DNA from: Bacteroidetes bacterium UBA2234
GTDB taxonomy: Bacteria; Bacteroidota; Bacteroidia; NS11-12g; UBA955
NCBI GenBank assembly: GCA_002347985.1
Contig: DDYM01000045.1
Location: 1 to 26,468 of the forward strand
Direction of reading: 5' to 3'
DNA length: 26,468 bases
The notes beneath the pieces were generated by a model that saw nothing but the letters and a program-made list of their open reading frames with translations, was not told the DNA's origin and searched no databases. Below are positions 24,911 to 26,468 of the stretch, one piece after another. The position numbers and the translations under genes are program-made. Positions within the stretch are counted from its first letter, which is position 1. Each line of letters starts with the position of its first letter.

Positions 24911-24942
24911 CAAATATCATCGATCCGGTTGCCAACTCAAAA
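24911..24942 (-). promoter_or_regulatory. promoter of the SRAP gene
   Basis: On the minus strand, -33 TTTTG (plus CAAAA, 24938-24942), 19-base spacer and -7 GATATTTG (24911-24918), one mismatch from TAnnTTTG. The -7 box ends 7 bases before the ATG at 24903, implying an almost leaderless mRNA. Confidence 0.55.
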
Positions 24943-24964
24943 GATGAATCGCCAAATTAGTTTT

Positions 24965-24996
24965 TTGTGGGTTGCCTTAAATATTTTGTTACTTTG
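24965..24996 (+). promoter_or_regulatory. promoter of the saccharopine/alanine dehydrogenase-like gene
   Basis: -33 TTG (24965-24967), 21-base spacer and -7 TTACTTTG (24989-24996), one mismatch from TAnnTTTG and the same word as in the 9737-9752 palindrome. It ends 4 bases before the GTG start at 25001. Confidence 0.5.
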
Positions 24997-25000
24997 AATT

Positions 25001-26203
25001 GTGATAATTGGACTTTCAAGAGAACGCAAAAATCCGCCCGACAATCGTGTGGCACTTTCCCCCATTCAATGCCTTGCTTTGCAGCAGCGATATCCCCAAA
25101 TTTCTATCATCGTTGAATCCTCGCCTACGCGATGTTTTTCCGATGCTTCCTATGAAGAACTGGGAATTCCTGTGGTAGAGAACCTCGAAACCGCAGATAT
25201 CATTTTAAACATCAAAGAGCTCCCCGCCGATTCTTTGCTGGCCCATAAAACCTATTTCTTCTTTTCACATACCATCAAAAAGCAACCCTATAACAAAGGC
25301 ATGCTTCAGTCGATTTTGGCCAAAAATATCAGACTCATTGATTACGAAGTGCTGCGATACGAAAACGGTCAGCGCGTCCTCGGTTTTGGTCGTTTCGCCG
25401 GACTTGTAGGTGCCTACAATGGACTTTTGGTTTACGGGAAAAAACACAATTTGTTCTCCTTGAAACCCGCCAACCAATGCAAGAGTTACGCCGAAGTTTT
25501 ATCGCAACTCACTTCCGTTCAACTCCCAAATATGCGTATCGTTATCACTGGCGGAGGTAGGGTTTCACAGGGGGCGTTGGACCTTTTGCGGGCCATCAAC
25601 ATCAGAGAGGTATCGCCCAATCAATTTTTGCATATCGACTACGAAGAACCCGTTTTTGTTCAACTCAATTCGCCAGATTTGTATGTTCACCCTACGCTGA
25701 AGGCCTGGGATACAAAGCACTTTTATCAGTTTCATCACGAATATCAGGGTCAGTTTAGCGCTTATTGTGGGCGGACCGACCTATTGATCAACGGCATCTA
25801 TTGGACAGAGGATCTTCCGCGTTTGTTTGAAATTTCTGAAACCCAACAAGCGGGCTATGTACCCTCAGTTATAGCCGATATCAGTTGCGATGTGGAAGGC
25901 AGTGTGCCGATTACTTACAAGGCCACCAGCATCGCCGATCCTGTGATAGGTTGGAGCAGAACCAAGCTCGAACCCTGCGATCCTTATCAGGCCGATAGCA
26001 TCGATGTTATGTCGGTTGGAAACCTCCCCAACGAACTTCCCAAGGATGCGAGCGAAGAATTTGGAGAGATGCTTTCATTGCATATCATTCCGGAGTTGTT
26101 TGCTGCGCATTCGCGGTTGTTGGAGGAAGCAACCATCACCGATGGCGGAAAATTGACCGCACATTTCGAGTATTTGAGCGATTATGTGCACGAATCTGAC
26201 TAA
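25001..26203 (+). CDS. saccharopine dehydrogenase-like / alanine dehydrogenase-family NAD(P) oxidoreductase
   Basis: A 400-residue enzyme with an AlaDH/PNT-type N-terminal domain: [20 protein letters not shown] (2-21), a lysine at IKE (Lys72) and histidine at FSHTIKK (His90), in line with the catalytic Lys/His pair of saccharopine dehydrogenases. The nucleotide loop is [12 protein letters not shown] (182-193). The late motif [26 protein letters not shown] is more like lysine-forming saccharopine dehydrogenase than alanine dehydrogenase. The reaction (lysine metabolism or another amino acid) cannot be settled here. The start is a GTG; the family N-terminus begins at this codon, and the promoter lies directly upstream. 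ndk follows after 32 bases. Confidence 0.82.
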   Translation: MIIGLSRERKNPPDNRVALSPIQCLALQQRYPQISIIVESSPTRCFSDASYEELGIPVVENLETADIILNIKELPADSLLAHKTYFFFSHTIKKQPYNKGMLQSILAKNIRLIDYEVLRYENGQRVLGFGRFAGLVGAYNGLLVYGKKHNLFSLKPANQCKSYAEVLSQLTSVQLPNMRIVITGGGRVSQGALDLLRAINIREVSPNQFLHIDYEEPVFVQLNSPDLYVHPTLKAWDTKHFYQFHHEYQGQFSAYCGRTDLLINGIYWTEDLPRLFEISETQQAGYVPSVIADISCDVEGSVPITYKATSIADPVIGWSRTKLEPCDPYQADSIDVMSVGNLPNELPKDASEEFGEMLSLHIIPELFAAHSRLLEEATITDGGKLTAHFEYLSDYVHESD

Positions 26204-26235
26204 GATTCACGAAATTTGCGCCGATTTTAACACAC

Positions 26236-26468
26236 ATGGCAACAAACCGCACTTTCACAATGATCAAGCCCGATGCAGTAGCAAACGGCCACGCAGGAAA
26301 AATTTTAGATCAAATCATTCAAGCCGGCTTCAAAGTCGTTGCCTTGAAATACACCCAGCTTAGCAATGAGCGCGCCGGTGATTTCTATGGTATCCACAGA
26401 GAGCGTCCGTTCTTCAACGACCTAGTGACATTCATGACCAGTGGTCCGATTTACGCGGCCATTTTGGA
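26236..26468 (+). CDS. ndk: nucleoside-diphosphate kinase (5' part; cut by window edge)
   Basis: The first 78 codons of Ndk, which moves a phosphate between nucleoside tri- and diphosphates through a phospho-histidine. [14 protein letters not shown] with Lys11, [35 protein letters not shown] are characteristic. The catalytic histidine (about residue 115-120) lies beyond the window. It begins 32 bases after the preceding gene and may be co-transcribed with it. Confidence 0.95.
   Translation, partial: MATNRTFTMIKPDAVANGHAGKILDQIIQAGFKVVALKYTQLSNERAGDFYGIHRERPFFNDLVTFMTSGPIYAAIL

Noticed and set aside
26192..26208. Hairpin GAATCT/AGATTC over the dehydrogenase stop as a terminator
   Set aside because: Only six pairs, AT-rich and with no T run; ndk follows at once and may be co-transcribed.
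26211..26218. GAAATTTG as a promoter of ndk
   Set aside because: One mismatch from TAnnTTTG, but no -33 TTG at a proper distance; too weak to list.
1..26468. CRISPR array, prophage, insertion sequence, tRNA or rRNA genes, new defence island
   Set aside because: No spaced repeats, transposase or phage genes, cloverleaf or rRNA sequence were seen. The toxin-antitoxin pair is the only defence-like or mobile-type module.

Overview
The window reads as chromosomal DNA of a member of the Bacteroidota, broadly flavobacteria-like; I cannot name a genus. The pointers are a fused MurF-alanine racemase, an OstA-like protein followed by a DUF5686 outer-membrane protein, a TM2-domain lipoprotein, a mutL/rhomboid/rhomboid/EEP gene string, and promoters of the TTG-N(18-21)-TAnnTTTG type with almost no Shine-Dalgarno sequences. 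Every long stretch is coding; the largest gap is 189 bases (3847-4035). There are no tRNA or rRNA genes, insertion sequences, prophage or CRISPR arrays.

Left part (1-4725): a TM2-domain lipoprotein cut by the left edge (minus) diverges from pdhB (plus). pdhB converges on a lone selD (minus), which diverges from a secreted DUF3108 protein (plus) closed by a strong terminator. Then comes a compact toxin-antitoxin pair (DUF6364-type antitoxin, PIN toxin) with its own promoter and a possible operator. Its 3' end overlaps the 3' end of the next operon by 16 bases.

Middle part (4710-13920): minus-strand tilS, a sugar-nucleotide transferase and murF-alr, covering tRNA-Ile modification and peptidoglycan precursor synthesis. 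They diverge, across a 16-base perfect palindrome, from a plus-strand pair: the OstA-like protein and a DUF5686 outer-membrane barrel protein, joined by a one-base TGATG overlap.

Right part (14053-24903): minus-strand genes throughout. metK and glmS form one likely unit. Upstream lies a tightly packed string: SRAP (HMCES/YedK) protein, unknown lipoprotein, prmA, mutL, rhomboid, rhomboid-DUF6576 and EEP hydrolase. Three of its junctions are 4-base ATGA overlaps, suggesting translational coupling. On the plus strand, a saccharopine/alanine dehydrogenase-like enzyme and the first 78 codons of ndk close the window.

I see no obviously new multi-gene system. The observations most worth checking are: (1) -7 promoter elements lying only 4-12 bases before the start codon at six genes, suggesting leaderless or nearly leaderless mRNAs; (2) a MutL in which all three endonuclease/metal motifs are replaced; (3) an in-frame tandem-repeat expansion inside MurF; (4) GC-rich perfect hairpins inside selD, prmA and alr, two of them with the same 8-base arms; (5) the operator-like repeats at the toxin-antitoxin promoter.
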